A stretch of DNA of 7,820 bases from contig JAKAYH010000094.1 of the NCBI GenBank assembly GCA_021826835.1, forward strand, positions 1 through 7,820. The letters are read 5' to 3'. The notes beneath the pieces were generated by a model that saw nothing but the letters and a program-made list of their open reading frames with translations, ran no database searches and had not been told where the DNA came from. How positions within the stretch are numbered: position 1 is the first letter of the stretch; every line of letters begins with the position of its first letter. Position numbers and translations under genes: made by a program. Origin of the DNA: Thermoplasmata archaeon (lineage in GTDB: Archaea; Thermoplasmatota; Thermoplasmata; Thermoplasmatales; Thermoplasmataceae). Shown piece by piece: positions 6,753 through 7,820 of the stretch.

Positions 6753-6775
6753 GCTACATCGTCATGCAGCGTTTT

Positions 6776-6793
6776 CCTAAGAACTTTTTTCAT
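6776..6793 (+). repeat. IS110 element inverted end, leader side
   Basis: GAACTTTTTTCAT (6781-6793) mirrors 5453-5465 exactly and CCTAA (6776-6780) extends the match with one base less between the blocks. The T6 run points out of the element, as at the other end. Confidence 0.7.
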
Positions 6794-6866
6794 TGACATC
6801 TATAGAGAAAAACAGATACATGAAGGGTATGCGAAAAGTAGTTTTCTTGATCATGGAGGCATCTTC

Positions 6867-7153
6867 ATGAAGTCCAAATATTTGGCTGACGAGAAGTTCC
6901 AGATAGTCATGGAATCCTTCTCCGAGAACTTGACACAGGCTGAAATATGCCGGAGGCACGGCATATATCCCGTACAGCTGAGCAAGTGTTGGAACAGTTC
7001 ATCCAGGGAGAAAAATCGGCACTGGCTCAGAGAGGGAATTCAGATTCGAGAGACGAGGAGATCGAGGATCTGAAGAAGATCATCGGAGATCAGAGCCTGG
7101 TCATAGACGCTTTTAAAAAAGGCTTCAAGGGAGGTCAAGATGATGATTCTTGA
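6867..7153 (+). pseudogene. IS3-family OrfA (helix-turn-helix protein), frameshifted
   Basis: From ATG 6867 the product starts MKSKYLADEKFQIVMESFSE and has a helix-turn-helix (LTQAEICRRHGIYPVQLSK, residues about 22-40). Correct sequence then moves to the next frame: LEQFIQGEKSALAQRG… EEIEDLKKIIGDQSLVIDAFKK, a leucine-zipper-like helix, ending at 7153. One missing G at about 6988 (TGG to TG, within SKW) restores a single 95-96-residue protein, a normal OrfA length. OrfA binds the IS ends and, in the family, is fused to OrfB by frameshifting. Here its 3' end overlaps OrfB by 14 bases (7140-7153). The IS110 element lies just upstream. Confidence 0.75.
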
Positions 7154-7665
7154 AGATCTGAAACATGAGATGTTCTTAAGGATAGCAACATGAACCTTCC
7201 TGCATCGAAACACAGAGGGCGAACAAAGAAAAGGAATCTCTTCAAACCAACTGGACCTGATCAGCTCTGGGAAACTGATATCACTTACATTCCAACCGAG
7301 TCAGGAATGACCAATCTCATGTGCATCAAGGACTGTTTCACAAAAGAATGGCAGGGATATCATTATTCCAGGTCATGTATGGCAAATGATGCCATGAAAT
7401 TACTGGAGATCAAGCTTGAATACATACAGAAGCACACTCCGGAGGACAATGGAGGACATTGAATCATTCCATAACTCGATCAAGACAGACTATATCTGAC
7501 CAAACGAGTTCTAGGATTTCCATTATGCCTCTTTAGAGATAGGAAAGGCATTCATCCATAGATTATCTTCCTCCAAAGGAATTCAGGAGGAGGTTCCTGG
7601 ATGATCACGCATTCAGGGAAAGATTCGAGAAAAATGAAATTGAGGCGAAACCAGATGAGAATTAA
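7140..7665 (+). pseudogene. IS3-family OrfB (DDE integrase) with stops and deletions
   Basis: OrfB starts at ATGATG (7140) as MMILEDLKHEMFLRIAT and stops at 7193. In another frame RTKKRNLFKP… DQLWETDITYIPTESG follows, holding the first catalytic Asp (codon 7277-7279). The segment between, normally about 70-100 residues, is lost. After EYIQKHTPEDNGG a second deletion has removed the region of the second catalytic Asp. The third frame resumes as EDIESFHNSIKTDYI, whose ESF glutamate is the likely third catalytic residue. TGA (7497) and TAG (7512) interrupt it. Near 7555 a short deletion has removed the DYN-RPHS block, and SIDYLPPKEFRRRFLDDH continues to TAA at 7663-7665. The gene is clearly dead. 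Intact OrfB proteins are about 280-300 residues; about 165 remain. Confidence 0.78.
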
Positions 7666-7671
7666 TGAAAA

Positions 7672-7699
7672 GTGTTCCAAATTCTGCTGGAGCAGATCA
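7672..7699 (-). repeat. Right inverted repeat of the IS3-type element
   Basis: The segment begins GTGTTCCAAATTC and ends GAGCAGATCA. Read inward it starts TGATCTGCTCC, the pattern common at IS3-family ends. It starts 7 bases after the OrfB stop codon, where the right end is expected, and has an imperfect partner at 5406-5434. Confidence 0.55.
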
Positions 7700-7820
7700 A
7701 TGTTAATCGATCCTAAGAAAAGTAAAAGCTTGAAAATAAACAAGTCTATATTGTGATATCAGCAGAAAAAGATTAAAGAATGGAAATGGGTTAAAGTTTA
7801 TAGTAAGACAAAGGTGAAGA
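7700..7820. other. Sequence beyond the IS3 right end, no gene seen
   Basis: AT-rich DNA with only very short open frames. ATG 7700 gives 18 codons before a TGA. TTTATAG near 7797-7803 could be part of a promoter for a gene beyond the window, but nothing confirms it. Confidence 0.4.

Larger units (their letters stand above)
5453..6793 (-). mobile_element. IS110-family insertion sequence, about 1.34 kb
   Basis: The element is defined by inverted ends at 5453-5471 and 6776-6793 around a minus-strand IS110-type transposase (DEDD N-terminus plus IS116/IS110/IS902 C-terminal domain). The transposase fills the element from its end to 6592. A non-coding leader of about 180 bases lies upstream. The length is normal for the family. 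IS110 elements recombine through a transposase-RNA complex with a bridge RNA encoded in the non-coding end. Here the leader is the obvious place for it. The element appears inserted in the left non-coding part of the IS3-type element. The transposase is broken, so this copy is probably immobile on its own. Confidence 0.7.
5406..7699 (+). mobile_element. Decayed IS3-family element, carrying a nested IS110 element
   Basis: OrfA (6867-7153) and OrfB (7140-7665) remnants identify an IS3-type element on the plus strand. Its right end is placed at 7699 by a repeat 7 bases after OrfB. A matching imperfect inverted copy occurs at 5406-5434, to the left of the IS110 element. If 5453-6793 is removed, that repeat lies about 90 bases before orfA, a normal distance for IS3 elements. 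No target-site duplication is recognisable at the outer edges, so the left boundary remains uncertain. The element cannot be active: both ORFs are broken. Confidence 0.5.

Noticed and set aside
6615..6866. An open plus-strand frame that continues upstream of the IS3 OrfA start
   Set aside because: It runs through the IS110 leader and its inverted end. Recognisable OrfA sequence begins only at the ATG at 6867.
7111..7124. TTTTAAAAAAGG as a programmed -1 frameshift site between OrfA and OrfB
   Set aside because: The reading frame is TTT-AAA-AAA-GGC, so the phase does not give an A-AAA-AAG heptamer. OrfB lies in the +1 frame and has its own ATG overlapping OrfA.
7700..7743. Short ORF starting at ATG 7700 directly after the IS3 end
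   Set aside because: Eighteen codons with no ribosome site or recognisable motif.
1..7820. CRISPR array, tRNA or rRNA gene
   Set aside because: No regularly spaced repeats, cloverleaf-like stretches or rRNA-like sequence were seen on either strand.

Overview
The window looks like accessory DNA from an archaeon. Thermoplasmata (Thermoplasmatales-like) is my best guess, at moderate confidence. The grounds are heavy ATA and AGG/AGA codon use, short or absent leaders before genes, oligo-T endings, an AGGAGG ribosome site, and transposase and radical SAM sequences of a type common in archaea. No rRNA, tRNA or CRISPR is visible. The first nine bases equal the 3' end of the standard Illumina adapter, so the window may start at a contig edge.

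Left part (1-3325): an AT-rich leader with overlapping palindromes precedes an intact GHKL (Hsp90/MutL/MORC-like) ATPase with a coiled-coil C-terminal half, at 233-2074. It ends in a hairpin plus T7 terminator. A radical SAM enzyme (2146-3285) follows as a separate transcription unit. Its first half is AT-rich and its second half is clearly GC-richer, so it looks like a mosaic gene.

Middle part (3342-5439): a broken transposase remnant, an intact 279-residue PD-(D/E)xK nuclease with an unassigned helical N-terminal region (3762-4601), a decayed Mrr-type restriction endonuclease (4704-5278), and one doubtful small ORF. Together with the GHKL ATPase this resembles an eroding defence island. A functional link between the genes is inference only.

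Right part (about 5406-7699): two insertion sequences that appear nested. An IS3-type element (OrfA, OrfB, imperfect terminal repeats near 5406-5434 and 7672-7699) is heavily decayed. An IS110-family element (5453-6793) sits between its left end and orfA. The IS110 element has near-perfect 18-19 bp inverted ends, a transposase on the minus strand broken by a start-codon change and one frameshift, and a roughly 180-base non-coding leader. That leader has nested long-range base pairing and is a candidate bridge RNA.

Four broken genes each carry one frameshift that a single missing base in a short homopolymer would explain. The three main intact genes, one of which contains a C8 run, carry none.
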